This document shows positions 27,517 to 35,714 of a stretch of 64,000 nucleotides of DNA, piece after piece. The stretch is from Natronohydrobacter sp. (GTDB lineage Bacteria > Pseudomonadota > Alphaproteobacteria > Rhodobacterales > Rhodobacteraceae). Location of the stretch: NCBI GenBank assembly GCA_030603695.1, contig JAUVXF010000003.1, forward strand, positions 1-64,000, given 5' to 3'. A model generated the notes under the pieces. That model saw only the letters and a list, made by a program, of their open reading frames with translations, was not told the origin of the DNA and ran no database searches. The position numbers were made by a program, and so were the translations under genes. Positions within the stretch are counted from its first letter, which is position 1. Every line of letters starts with the position of its first letter.

Positions 27517-27951
27517 TCAGAGTGCCGCGATCCTGTCGATCCGCAGCTTGATGGGTTGAGCAACCATCATACCCACGATCATGGCAAGGATAAAGGCGAT
27601 ACCGCCTGTCCCCCCCCAACTGAGAGAGGCAATCGCAGGGCCGGGGCACAGGCCCGCCAGCGCCCAGCCAGCGCCAAACAGGACAGAGCCAATGACAAGG
27701 TTATGCTCCAGCTTTGGTTCTGGCCGGGGCGGGAAGGGTTTGCCCACCAGCGAGTGCGCGCGCCGGGTGGTCATGTTCCATGCGATCAGCATGGGAATAA
27801 TCGCCCCGCCCAGCACAAAGGCAAGGGTGGGATCCCATGCGCCAAAGACATCCAGCCAGCCTTGAACCTTGGTCGTATCTGTCATGCCAGACACCAGCAA
27901 ACCTGCGCCAAACAGCCCGCCCGAAAGGGCAGCAAGAAAAATACGCTGCAT
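27517..27951 (-). CDS. YeeE/YedE-family sulfur transport protein, second half (DUF6691-like)
   Basis: A 144-residue membrane protein with about four hydrophobic segments and the conserved cysteine motif LAGLCPGPAIASL. Together with the next gene it makes up a split YeeE/YedE transporter, a family that imports thiosulfate or related sulfur compounds. Its ATG overlaps the stop of the upstream partner, so the two halves are translationally coupled. Confidence 0.87.
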   Translation of the reverse strand: MQRIFLAALSGGLFGAGLLVSGMTDTTKVQGWLDVFGAWDPTLAFVLGGAIIPMLIAWNMTTRRAHSLVGKPFPPRPEPKLEHNLVIGSVLFGAGWALAGLCPGPAIASLSWGGTGGIAFILAMIVGMMVAQPIKLRIDRIAAL

Positions 27952-28382
27952 CAGATCACCCCGAAAACATGCCGGAACAGGGCCATCGTCAGCCCGCCCG
28001 CCAGAAGATAAAATACCGTCGCCACAATCCCGCGCAGCGAAATGCGCGAAATGCCGCAAACGCCATGCCCGGAGGTGCAGCCATTGGCGATCCGCGTGCC
28101 AACCCCCACCAACACGCCCCCGGCAATGACCACAGCCAGGTTGGAGGTGATATTGGTGCTGACGTCCACTGCATAAAGCGGCAGCATCAGCGCGGGCACG
28201 ACCACAAGTGCCGCCAGAAAGGCCACTCGCTCTGCCCAGTTGCCAAGGCCCGTGCGATCCACCAGCCCGCCGATAATCCCGCTTGCGCCCATGATCCGGC
28301 CATTGCCCAACAAGAACACCGCCGCTGCAAGCCCGATCATCAGGCCACCAACAAGCCCCCATATCCAATCTGTTTCAATCAT
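27951..28382 (-). CDS. YeeE/YedE-family sulfur transport protein, first half
   Basis: A 143-residue membrane protein with four or so helices and the signature IANGCTSGHGVCGISRIS. Its cysteines are believed to pass sulfur ions through hydrogen bonding in YeeE. Partner of the following gene. It lies 71 bases downstream of the persulfide dioxygenase-like gene and probably shares its transcript. Confidence 0.88.
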   Translation of the reverse strand: MIETDWIWGLVGGLMIGLAAAVFLLGNGRIMGASGIIGGLVDRTGLGNWAERVAFLAALVVVPALMLPLYAVDVSTNITSNLAVVIAGGVLVGVGTRIANGCTSGHGVCGISRISLRGIVATVFYLLAGGLTMALFRHVFGVI

Positions 28383-28453
28383 CTTTTCTTCCCTGCTCGC
28401 AAAAGGGCGCGGCCCGGAAGGGGCCGCGTCTGTGTTAGTTCATGTCTTGCGGG

Positions 28454-29317
28454 TCACAGCGTGTTGACAGGCACTTTCAGATAAACCGTGCCGTTTTCCT
28501 CGGCCTTGGGCATCTGGCCTGCGCGCATATTCACCTGCAAGGAAGGCACAATCAGGCGGGGCATGGCAAGCTGTGCGTCGCGCGCATTGCGGGCCTGCAC
28601 GAAATCCTCTTTGGATTTGCCGCTGCCAACATGCTTGTTCAGACGCTTTTGATCGCCCACTGTGGTTTCCCAGGCATAGGTATCGCGCCCTTCGGCCTTG
28701 TAGTCATGGCCCACGAAAATCCGCGTATGGTCTGGCAAGGAAAGAATTTTCTGCACCGAATCCCACATTGTTTCTGCCGAACCGCCGGGGAAATCACAGC
28801 GCGCCGTGCCGAAATCGGGCATGAACAAGGTATCGCCCACAAACGCGGCATCGCCAATCACATAGGTCAGGCAAGCGGGGGTGTGGCCGGGCGTGTGCAT
28901 CACATCACCACGCATCTGGCCAATGTGGAAACTGTCACCCTCTGTGAACAGCGCATCAAATTGCGAGCCGTCGCGCTGGAACTCTGTCCCTTCGTTGAAC
29001 ACTTTGCCGAATGTATCCTGCACCATGCGGATATTCTCGCCAATGGCGATCTTGCCGCCCAAAGCCGCTTGCAGATAGGGCGCGGCAGACAGGTGATCGG
29101 CATGGACATGGGTTTCCAACAGCCATTCCACCTCATAGCCCTTGTCGCGCACAAAGGCGATTACGGCATCGGCAGAGCGCGTATCCGTGCGCCCTGACGC
29201 ATAGTCGAAATCCAGCACCGAATCGACAATGGCGCATTTGGCGCTGTTGGGGTCGCGTATGACATAGGTGACGGTGAATGTTGCTTCGTCAAAAAAGGCG
29301 GTAACTTCGGGGGTCAT
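28454..29317 (-). CDS. MBL-fold persulfide dioxygenase-like hydrolase (Blh/ETHE1 type)
   Basis: A 287-residue metallo-beta-lactamase-fold protein. The iron-binding motif is THVHADHLSAAPYL, then TPGHTPACLTYVIGDAAFVGDTLF, and later HDYKAEGRD. This matches ETHE1/Blh persulfide dioxygenases that oxidise glutathione persulfide to sulfite. The second ATG (29317) is preferred because GGAGACGAG precedes it; the upstream ATG at 29329 has no Shine-Dalgarno. First gene of the operon, with its own promoter. No sulfide:quinone reductase or SqrR/BigR gene is in view. Confidence 0.9.
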   Translation of the reverse strand: MTPEVTAFFDEATFTVTYVIRDPNSAKCAIVDSVLDFDYASGRTDTRSADAVIAFVRDKGYEVEWLLETHVHADHLSAAPYLQAALGGKIAIGENIRMVQDTFGKVFNEGTEFQRDGSQFDALFTEGDSFHIGQMRGDVMHTPGHTPACLTYVIGDAAFVGDTLFMPDFGTARCDFPGGSAETMWDSVQKILSLPDHTRIFVGHDYKAEGRDTYAWETTVGDQKRLNKHVGSGKSKEDFVQARNARDAQLAMPRLIVPSLQVNMRAGQMPKAEENGTVYLKVPVNTL

Positions 29318-29347
29318 TCTCGTCTCCATCTTTCAGGGTCTGATCAG

Positions 29348-29386
29348 AATATATACCCAAGAAAACACATTGCAAGATGTGAATGT
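29348..29386 (-). promoter_or_regulatory. Promoter and candidate operator of the persulfide operon
   Basis: On the minus strand TTGCAA (29375-29370) and TATATT (29353-29348) are 16 bases apart. The start point would be near 29341, 24 bases before the ATG. Two inverted repeats overlap the -35: ACATT-N10-AATGT (29367-29386) and CACAT-N6-ATGTG. Placement suits a repressor of the SqrR/BigR type, though the spacing differs from the published ATTC-N8-GAAT pattern as I know it. Confidence 0.6.
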
Positions 29387-29449
29387 AAATTTCGCAACGC
29401 TTGCACGGAAATGTCAGCGCCCGGCAGGATGTGCTGCCGGGCGCGCGCA

Positions 29450-30568
29450 TCAGAGTTTCAGGGCCTTGGCGGGAGACAGCACATCTATTCCCAAGGCGCG
29501 GCCTACTGCGTAATAGGTCAGGTGGCCCGCATGGGTGTTCAGCCCTTCCAGCAAATGCGGATCATCTTCGCAGGCTTTGCGCCACCCTTTATCGGCAAGC
29601 GCCAGCATATGCGGCATGGTTGCATTGCCAAGCGCGATTGTAGCTGTGCGTGCCACAGCGCCCGGCATATTGGCCACGCAGTAATGCAAGACGCCATCCA
29701 CCTCATAAATCGGGTCTGCATGGGTCGTGGCGCGTGAGGTTTCAAAACATCCGCCCTGATCGATCGCCACATCCACCAGCACCGCGCCGGGCTGCATGCT
29801 GGACAGTTGCGCGGTTGATATCAGCTTTGGCGCGGCCGCACCGGGAATAAGCACCGCCCCGATGACCATATCCGCGCGCGTAATCAGATCCGCAACGGCG
29901 CCCTTGTCAGAGAATTGCGTGGTCAGCCGCCCGTGGAATATATCATCCAGATACGACATCCGACTGATAGAGCGATCAAGGATCGTGACATTCGCGCCCA
30001 TCCCGACCGCCACGCGCGCTGCCGCTGTGCCAACCACGCCGCCCCCGATGATAACTACATTGGCAGGGCGCACACCGGGCACGCCGCCCATCAGCACGCC
30101 GCGCCCGCTATTGGCCTTTTGCAGCGCCCATGCGCCCATTTGCGGGGCCAGTCGCCCGGCCACTTCTGACATCGGGGCCAGCAGCGGTAAGCCGCCATTG
30201 CGGTCTGTCACCGTTTCATAGGCAATCGCGGTCACGCCTGATTCCAGCAAATCGCGGGTTTGCTGGGGGTCTGGTGCAAGGTGCAGATAGGTGAACAGGA
30301 TCTGGCCTTCGCGCAGTTGCGCACGCTCTGTGGCTTGCGGCTCTTTCACCTTCACCACCATTTCGGCGCGGGCAAAGATTTCTGCGGCACTGTCCACCAG
30401 TTCTGCGCCGATTGCGCTGTAATCGTCATCGGTAAAGCCGGCACCAAGGCCCGCGCCCTTCTGGATCAGCACCTTGTGGCCATGGGCAATGGCTTCTTGC
30501 GCGGCATTGGGCGTCAGGCCCACGCGAAATTCCTGTGGTTTGATTTCTGTTGGGCATCCGATCAGCAT
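29450..30568 (-). CDS. ald: Alanine dehydrogenase
   Basis: A 372-residue NAD-dependent enzyme interconverting L-alanine and pyruvate plus ammonia. Features: MLIGCPTEIKPQEFRVGLTP at the N-terminus, catalytic lysine in VVKVKEP, NAD-binding VVIIGGGVVGTAAARVAVGMG, and DVAIDQGGCFETSRATTH. Start at 30568 after AAGGAGAAGATC. A divergent Lrp-type gene lies 136 bases away and is the likely alanine-responsive regulator. Confidence 0.96.
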   Translation of the reverse strand: MLIGCPTEIKPQEFRVGLTPNAAQEAIAHGHKVLIQKGAGLGAGFTDDDYSAIGAELVDSAAEIFARAEMVVKVKEPQATERAQLREGQILFTYLHLAPDPQQTRDLLESGVTAIAYETVTDRNGGLPLLAPMSEVAGRLAPQMGAWALQKANSGRGVLMGGVPGVRPANVVIIGGGVVGTAAARVAVGMGANVTILDRSISRMSYLDDIFHGRLTTQFSDKGAVADLITRADMVIGAVLIPGAAAPKLISTAQLSSMQPGAVLVDVAIDQGGCFETSRATTHADPIYEVDGVLHYCVANMPGAVARTATIALGNATMPHMLALADKGWRKACEDDPHLLEGLNTHAGHLTYYAVGRALGIDVLSPAKALKL

Positions 30569-30600
30569 GATCTTCTCCTTGATTGAATGAAAAGATAATA

Positions 30601-30662
30601 TCCTGACAGTTGGAAGATTTCCTTGACAGTTTCTGCTTTGATGTGAATTTCTGACGCAGAAA
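30601..30662. promoter_or_regulatory. Phased repeats between ald and its Lrp-type regulator
   Basis: TGACAGTT occurs at 30604-30611 and again at 30624-30631, exactly 20 bases (two helical turns) apart. TTTCTGC (30630-30636) and GCAGAAA (30656-30662) form an inverted repeat. Helically phased weak sites are what Lrp/AsnC octamers bind. Confidence 0.45.
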
Positions 30663-30704
30663 ATTGCGCATAAAGCCAATTTAGTAGAAGAAGGTTGCGC
30701 TGCA

Positions 30705-31163
30705 ATGCAGCTAGACGCGACAGACCGCCGCATCTTGCGGGTGCTGCAACGGCAGGGGCGGATTACCAATGCCGAATTGGCCGAATTGGTGCATTTGTCG
30801 CCCTCGGCCTGTCACAGGCGCGTGCAGCGGCTGGAAGCAGAGGGCTATATCGCCGACTATGTGGCGTTGCTGGATCTCAAGCGTATTGGGCGGCCAACGG
30901 TTGTATATGTCGAAATCAAACTTTCCGGCCAAAGCGACGAGATTCTGGATGCGTTCGAGCGCGAGGTGGCGCGCGTGCCAGACATTCTGGAATGTCACCT
31001 GATGGCGGGCAGCGCGGATTATCTGCTGAAAATCATCGCTGCCGATACCGAAGATTTCGCGCGCATTCATCGCCGTTATCTGAGCCGCTTGCCCGGTGTT
31101 GTGCAGATGCAATCCTCTTTCGCATTGCGCACCGTGGTGAAAACAACTGCGGTCGAGATTTAG
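30705..31163 (+). CDS. Lrp/AsnC-family regulator, probable AldR
   Basis: A 152-residue regulator. The N-terminal winged helix (residues 3-50, DRRILRVLQRQGRITNAELA with recognition LSPSACHRRVQRLE) is followed by the RAM ligand-binding domain. The C-terminus SSFALRTVVKTTAVEI is standard. Divergence from ald suggests alanine-dependent control of alanine dehydrogenase, as for AldR proteins. This is inference from position. Confidence 0.9.
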   Translation: MQLDATDRRILRVLQRQGRITNAELAELVHLSPSACHRRVQRLEAEGYIADYVALLDLKRIGRPTVVYVEIKLSGQSDEILDAFEREVARVPDILECHLMAGSADYLLKIIAADTEDFARIHRRYLSRLPGVVQMQSSFALRTVVKTTAVEI

Positions 31164-31185
31164 CCCCGGCGATTGCGCCGGGGCT
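31162..31185. terminator. Perfect stem-loop between aldR and mscL
   Basis: AGCCCCGGCG, loop ATTG, CGCCGGGGCT, starting in the aldR stop codon and ending 7 bases before the mscL stop. It has no long T tract. It probably works as a shared convergent terminator or RNA-stabilising hairpin. Confidence 0.7.
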
Positions 31186-31192
31186 ATCTGGG

Positions 31193-31576
31193 TTAGCGCG
31201 CGCGCAGCGCGTCCCGGATTTCGGTGAGCAGTTCCTCTGTTGTAGGGCCTTTGGCTGCCTCAGGCTCTGGGGCTGCCTCTTTCTTGCCCAAGGCTGCAAG
31301 CTTGTTCACAGTGCGCACCAGCATGAACACCACAAAAGCGATGATCAGGAACTTTATCACGGCATTGACAAAATTCCCGATCATGAATTGGGCATCTCCC
31401 AGCCCAAAGCTGATGGCGCTGAAATCTACCCCGCCAACAAACAGCCCGATCAGCGGATTGACGAGGTCATCCACCAGCGATGTGACAATCGCGGTAAACG
31501 CCGCGCCAATGATGATACCAACTGCCATATCCAGCGCGTTGCCGCGTGCGATGAAGGCTTTGAATTCTTGTAGCAT
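31193..31576 (-). CDS. mscL: Large-conductance mechanosensitive channel MscL
   Basis: A 127-residue membrane channel that opens under hypo-osmotic tension. The first helix segment [27 protein letters not shown] and the second [21 protein letters not shown] are canonical, with a charged C-terminal helix after a proline-rich linker. Monocistronic. Confidence 0.96.
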   Translation of the reverse strand: MLQEFKAFIARGNALDMAVGIIIGAAFTAIVTSLVDDLVNPLIGLFVGGVDFSAISFGLGDAQFMIGNFVNAVIKFLIIAFVVFMLVRTVNKLAALGKKEAAPEPEAAKGPTTEELLTEIRDALRAR

Positions 31577-31663
31577 AGAACATCCCTCGAATTGTATGTA
31601 TAATGAGAAGATATACTGCGCCGCAAAGGGTTGTGGAACCTTTTTCAGGCTGGGCCTGTGATA

Positions 31664-32110
31664 TCAGGGCAATGTGCCAAACACGGTATAGCGTAGGATC
31701 TGCACCACCTGTTCAGGGCTTTCGGCCACTGCAAGCGCCGCAGCGTCAATTTCTTTCAGCGCGTGTTGATGATCCGGGCCGTGAAGGACGATCAATGCCT
31801 TGCCCAGTGCCGCCGCATAGCCCGCATCAAAGGCGGCATTCCATTGACGGTATTTTTCGCCAAAGCGCACAACAACGATATCAGCATCCTGCAACGCCTT
31901 GCGCGTGCGAATTGCATTCAGTTTCGCGCCCTTGTTGTCATGCCAGAACTTCTGGTCTTCCGCCCCCAAAATCACCACGCCGCAATCGTCAGAAGCCGCG
32001 TGATCGGTGACGGGGCCGGTGAATGTGACTGGCAGATCCGCCGCCCCTTCGCGTATCAGATCGCGCCAGTCTGTGTGGATTTCTCCGGCCAGATAGACAT
32101 TGAGCTGCAT
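31664..32110 (-). CDS. YtoQ-family protein
   Basis: A 148-residue protein matching the YtoQ family, whose fold is like nucleoside 2-deoxyribosyltransferases. It begins MQLNVYLAGEIHTDWRDLI and contains VTDHAASDDCGVVILG and IVVVRFGEKYRQWNAAFDAG. The biochemical role is not established. Start at 32110 with AGGGGAATGCC upstream; the longer frame is not conserved-looking. Confidence 0.82.
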   Translation of the reverse strand: MQLNVYLAGEIHTDWRDLIREGAADLPVTFTGPVTDHAASDDCGVVILGAEDQKFWHDNKGAKLNAIRTRKALQDADIVVVRFGEKYRQWNAAFDAGYAAALGKALIVLHGPDHQHALKEIDAAALAVAESPEQVVQILRYTVFGTLP

Positions 32111-32261
32111 GGCATTCCCCTTTTCCAGTATTTGACGCATGTTACTTAGCATGGCTGGCGCGGGGGCCAAACCCCGGCTTTGCCTGTTCTCGCCTGTTGC
32201 GGGGCGCGCTTTTCTGTGGCAATGACGGTATGATGCGAAACTAAACCAGAGAGTTCAGTAC

Positions 32262-32915
32262 ATGACGGATTTCGCCCTTCGCCGCAGAATGATGGTGGAC
32301 ACTCAGGTGCGCCCCTCGGATGTCACAAAATTCCCGATTATTGATGCTATGTTGCGCTTGCCACGGGAAGAATTTGTTCCCGATGCATTGGTGGAAGCCG
32401 CGTATATTGGCGAGAATCTTACCCTAGACGGGGGGAGGGTGCTGCTTGACCCGCGCACCCTGGCCAAAATGCTGGATGCGCTGGAAATCACACGGTCTGA
32501 TCTGGTGCTCGATATCGGCTGTGCAACGGGCTATTCTTCGGCGCTGATCTTGCGCATGGCGCAGGCCGTGGTTGCGGTGGAAGAAGATGACGCACTGGCA
32601 CAAGCGGCTGAATCTGCGCTGGCGCGCACCGGGTCTGAAACAGTTGTTTTGCACACAGGCCCTTTGGCGCAAGGTGCAGCGGCGCATGCGCCTTATGATG
32701 TGATGATCGTGCAGGGCGGAATTGAAGAATTTCCGCAAGCTCTCGTTGGACAATTGCGCGAAGGCGGGCGGGTCGCCGCACTGTTCATGCGGGGTGCGCT
32801 GGGTGTGGTGCGCCTTGGCATTCGCAAGGGGGATGAGGTGACTTGGCGCGATATTTTCAACGCCGCCGCGCCTGTTTTGCCGGGTTTTGCCGCGACAGCA
32901 GTTTTCAATTTCTAA
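32262..32915 (+). CDS. PIMT-family methyltransferase
   Basis: A 217-residue homologue of protein-L-isoaspartate methyltransferase. It has the SAM motif VLDIGCATGYSSALIL and the N-terminal RRRMMVDTQVRPSDVTKFPI typical of the Rhodobacterales branch sitting before tolC. The catalytic loop differs from true Pcm, so its substrate may not be isoaspartate. The complete Pcm is at 22290-22949. Confidence 0.85.
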   Translation: MTDFALRRRMMVDTQVRPSDVTKFPIIDAMLRLPREEFVPDALVEAAYIGENLTLDGGRVLLDPRTLAKMLDALEITRSDLVLDIGCATGYSSALILRMAQAVVAVEEDDALAQAAESALARTGSETVVLHTGPLAQGAAAHAPYDVMIVQGGIEEFPQALVGQLREGGRVAALFMRGALGVVRLGIRKGDEVTWRDIFNAAAPVLPGFAATAVFNF

Positions 32916-32971
32916 GATAGACCCAAGCGCGATTGCCGCATTGCGTGGCAGCTAAGAGAGAGGCGCCTTAC

Positions 32972-34339
32972 ATGGCACGAAAAGCACGGTTCTCTGTTCT
33001 GTTTGCTGTTTTTCTATCGGTATCTTCGCCCCTGACGGCGCAAACCTTGGCTGATACCTTTGTTGCGGCCTATCAGAACTCCAACTTGCTGGAACAGAAT
33101 CGCGCCCTGCTGCGTGCCGCCGATGAAGATGTGGCAATTGCGGTGGCAGGCTTGCGACCAGTGCTTAATTTCGTGGCAGATGCACGGGCGCGCTACAGTT
33201 CGTTGCAATCAGATACCCTGACAGCCAGCCTTAGCCTTTCGGCAGAGTTGACGCTGATCGATTTCGGGCGCGGGCGTCTGGGGCAAGAGGCCGCGACAGC
33301 GCAGGTGCTGGCCACGCGTCAGGCGCTTGTAGATATTGAACAGCGCGTGCTTTTGAACGCGGTTTCCGCCTATATGGATGTGCGCAGCGCAAGCGAGGCG
33401 GTGGCGCTTGGCCGTGCCACAGTGCGCGTGATCACTGAAGAGCTGAACGCCGCGCGCGAGCGGTTCGATCTGGGCGAGATTACGCGGACAGATGTGTCGC
33501 TGGCCGAAGCGCGGCTTGCTGGTGCGCGCTCAAACCTTGCTGCCGCCGAAGGCGATCTGGCCGCAGCGCGCGAGGGCTATAAACTTGTCACAGGTGAATA
33601 TCCCGGCCAGTTGCGCCTGCCCCCTGCCTTGCCCAGCACTGCACCATCGGTTCAGGTTGCACAGGATATCGCACAGCGCACACATCCGCTGATATTGCAG
33701 GCCCAGCATCAGGTAACAGCGGCCGAGCGTTCGGCAGAAGCCATTTCCGCGCAGCGCCATGGCTCTGTTACTGCAAATGCGCAGATCGGGCGGTCTTTCC
33801 CCGATAGCGGTTCAAGTTTCAACTCTGGCGAATTGGGTATTCGCTATGCGCGCCCGATCTATCAGGGCGGGCGGGTAGATGCCCAGACGCGTCAGGCTTT
33901 GGCGCGGCGCGATGCGGCGCGTTCGGGGTTGCATCAGACAGTTGCACAGATTGCACAGCAAGTGGCAATTGCCTGGGCGAATGTCGATGTGGCCAGCGCC
34001 CGGATTGCCGCCAGCCAGCAGCAGGTGCGCGCCTCTGAAAGCGCGTTTGAAGGCACGCGCGAGGAAGCCCGGCTTGGCGCCCGCACAACGCTGGATGTGC
34101 TCAATGCCGAAACGGATTTGCTGAATGCCCGCACCACGCTTTTGCAATCCCAGGCCGCGCAGCAGATTGCGACATATAACCTGTTATCCGCCATGGGGCT
34201 TTTGACAGTGGATCATCTGGGCCTTGGCATTCCCACCTATGATGCCGAAGCCTATTTCAATGCCGTGCGCAATGCGCCGCTTGGCTCTCCTCAGGGGGAA
34301 GCGCTGGATCGTGTTTTACGCGCAATCGGGCGCGACTAA
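32972..34339 (+). CDS. tolC: TolC-family outer-membrane channel protein
   Basis: A 455-residue outer-membrane efflux protein. A cleavable signal peptide (VLFAVFLSVSSPLTAQ, cleavage around residue 24) is followed by two repeats of the TolC alpha-barrel. Motifs are ERFDLGEITRTDVSLAEARLA in the first half and EEARLGARTTLDVLNAETDL in the second. It would serve type I secretion or RND efflux; no inner-membrane partner is in the window. Confidence 0.93.
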   Translation: MARKARFSVLFAVFLSVSSPLTAQTLADTFVAAYQNSNLLEQNRALLRAADEDVAIAVAGLRPVLNFVADARARYSSLQSDTLTASLSLSAELTLIDFGRGRLGQEAATAQVLATRQALVDIEQRVLLNAVSAYMDVRSASEAVALGRATVRVITEELNAARERFDLGEITRTDVSLAEARLAGARSNLAAAEGDLAAAREGYKLVTGEYPGQLRLPPALPSTAPSVQVAQDIAQRTHPLILQAQHQVTAAERSAEAISAQRHGSVTANAQIGRSFPDSGSSFNSGELGIRYARPIYQGGRVDAQTRQALARRDAARSGLHQTVAQIAQQVAIAWANVDVASARIAASQQQVRASESAFEGTREEARLGARTTLDVLNAETDLLNARTTLLQSQAAQQIATYNLLSAMGLLTVDHLGLGIPTYDAEAYFNAVRNAPLGSPQGEALDRVLRAIGRD

Positions 34340-34494
34340 GGGCCGCCGCAGTTTTGCGGCCGTGAATTGCGCCTGCGCCTGTCTTGCCGATTGTGCGCGG
34401 CGCAAAGCCGCGCTAACCTTTGTCCATGGGCAGCGCCGCGCGATCTGTGGCGCGCCGTTTTTCGGGTTGCGGTATTTTGAAAAGGCATGATGTG

Positions 34495-35148
34495 ATGACA
34501 GAGGCTGTGTCGCGTAATGGGGGCGAAGATGTGCTTTCTTCCATCCGCAGGCTGGTGGCGCAGGACGTGCCATTGCCGGAACCGACCAAGCCTGCCACAC
34601 AAGAAAAACTGCTGCTGACACCAGCTTTGCGGGTGGATGATGCAGAGCACCCGCCCCTTGATACAGAGCATGACGCTATGCAGGCAGCGCAGCATGCGGC
34701 CTGCGCCCGGGCAGAATTTGCACCATCGCAGACACAGGTTGCGGGGCAAGCCCCAGAGGCTGGCCCCGCTGTTTCCGGCGCTGCGCCAGCGCTGGATGAT
34801 CCTGTGCCAGAAGATGGCGTTTCTGACGATGATCCTGCTATGTCCGATGCCCAGTTGACCACAGACACCCCGTATTCTGCCCCCTCACCAGAGGATCGTG
34901 CGCTGGAAGCCACTTTGGCGCGGCTGCAAGCCGTGCTGTCTGGCGCTCCCCGCGCATCTGGCTCTGCGGCGCTTTCTGGCGATGAGGGGCCGCTGGACGA
35001 TGTTATCGATGAAGGCATGCTGTATCAGATTGTCGCCCATATCGTGCGGCAGGAATTACAAGGGGAACTGGGCGAGAAAATCACCCGGAATATCCGCAAA
35101 TTGGTGCGTGCCGAAGTGGCGCGGGAATTGCAGTTGCGCCAGCTTTAG
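34495..35148 (+). CDS. PopZ-like (DUF2497-type) protein
   Basis: A 217-residue acidic protein. The N-terminal helix DVLSSIRRLVAQD resembles PopZ EILASIRRII. A long Pro/Ala/Asp-rich disordered middle (about 25-140) follows, and then a helical C-terminus (MLYQIVAHIVRQELQGELGE, then ITRNIRKLVRAEVARELQL). This is the architecture of PopZ, the polar organising protein of alphaproteobacteria. Position after tolC is typical for Rhodobacterales. Start at 34495 is supported by the conserved helix following closely; function is inferred. Confidence 0.65.
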   Translation: MTEAVSRNGGEDVLSSIRRLVAQDVPLPEPTKPATQEKLLLTPALRVDDAEHPPLDTEHDAMQAAQHAACARAEFAPSQTQVAGQAPEAGPAVSGAAPALDDPVPEDGVSDDDPAMSDAQLTTDTPYSAPSPEDRALEATLARLQAVLSGAPRASGSAALSGDEGPLDDVIDEGMLYQIVAHIVRQELQGELGEKITRNIRKLVRAEVARELQLRQL

Positions 35149-35594
35149 GACTGTTCATCCAGCGGGTAATCTTCCCAATCTTCCACATCTATGGCCGTTT
35201 CCGATACCGTGCGGCCCAGCATGGATATGTTGGCCTGATGCGTGGATTGCGGGTTTCCCGTAACAAGCGGATGCCAGTCTGGCAGGGGGCTGCCCTGATG
35301 CAACAGCCTGTAAGCGCAGGTTTCCGGCATCCAATAGGCGATGTCGGCCAAGGTGTCTGGGGTCAGGACAACGCATTCGGGCACAATGGTTTTGCGCTGT
35401 GCATAATTGGAACATTTGCAGGTGCTGTCATCGAACAGCCTGCAAGCCACGCGCGTGAAGATCAACTCGCCTGTATCAATATCTTCCAGCTTGTTCAGGC
35501 AGCATTTGCCGCAGCCATCGCACAGCCCTTCCCATTCTTCCGGGGTCATGTCTGCAAGGGGGATGGTTTCCCAATAGCGCGCGCGTGTTGTCAT
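35145..35594 (-). CDS. YcgN-family (UPF0260) cysteine-cluster protein
   Basis: A 149-residue protein matching E. coli YcgN: WETIPLADMTPEEWEGLCDG followed by CGKCCLNKLED, then VACRLFDDSTCKCSNYAQR and MPETCAYRLLHQG. The eight or so cysteines suggest a metal or Fe-S site; function is unknown. Start at 35594 aligns with family members; an ATG at 35648 is possible but gives an atypical extension. Its 3' end overlaps the PopZ-like gene by 4 bases. Confidence 0.88.
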   Translation of the reverse strand: MTTRARYWETIPLADMTPEEWEGLCDGCGKCCLNKLEDIDTGELIFTRVACRLFDDSTCKCSNYAQRKTIVPECVVLTPDTLADIAYWMPETCAYRLLHQGSPLPDWHPLVTGNPQSTHQANISMLGRTVSETAIDVEDWEDYPLDEQS

Positions 35595-35714
35595 TCCACG
35601 CAGATAATCTGCAATCGCGGATAGGGAAAGGGGGAAAGGGGCTGCCATGATCCGCTTGCCCTTACGCGTCTGCGGTTTACCCTCTCACCGCGTCACTTTT
35701 GCACTTGGGTGCCT

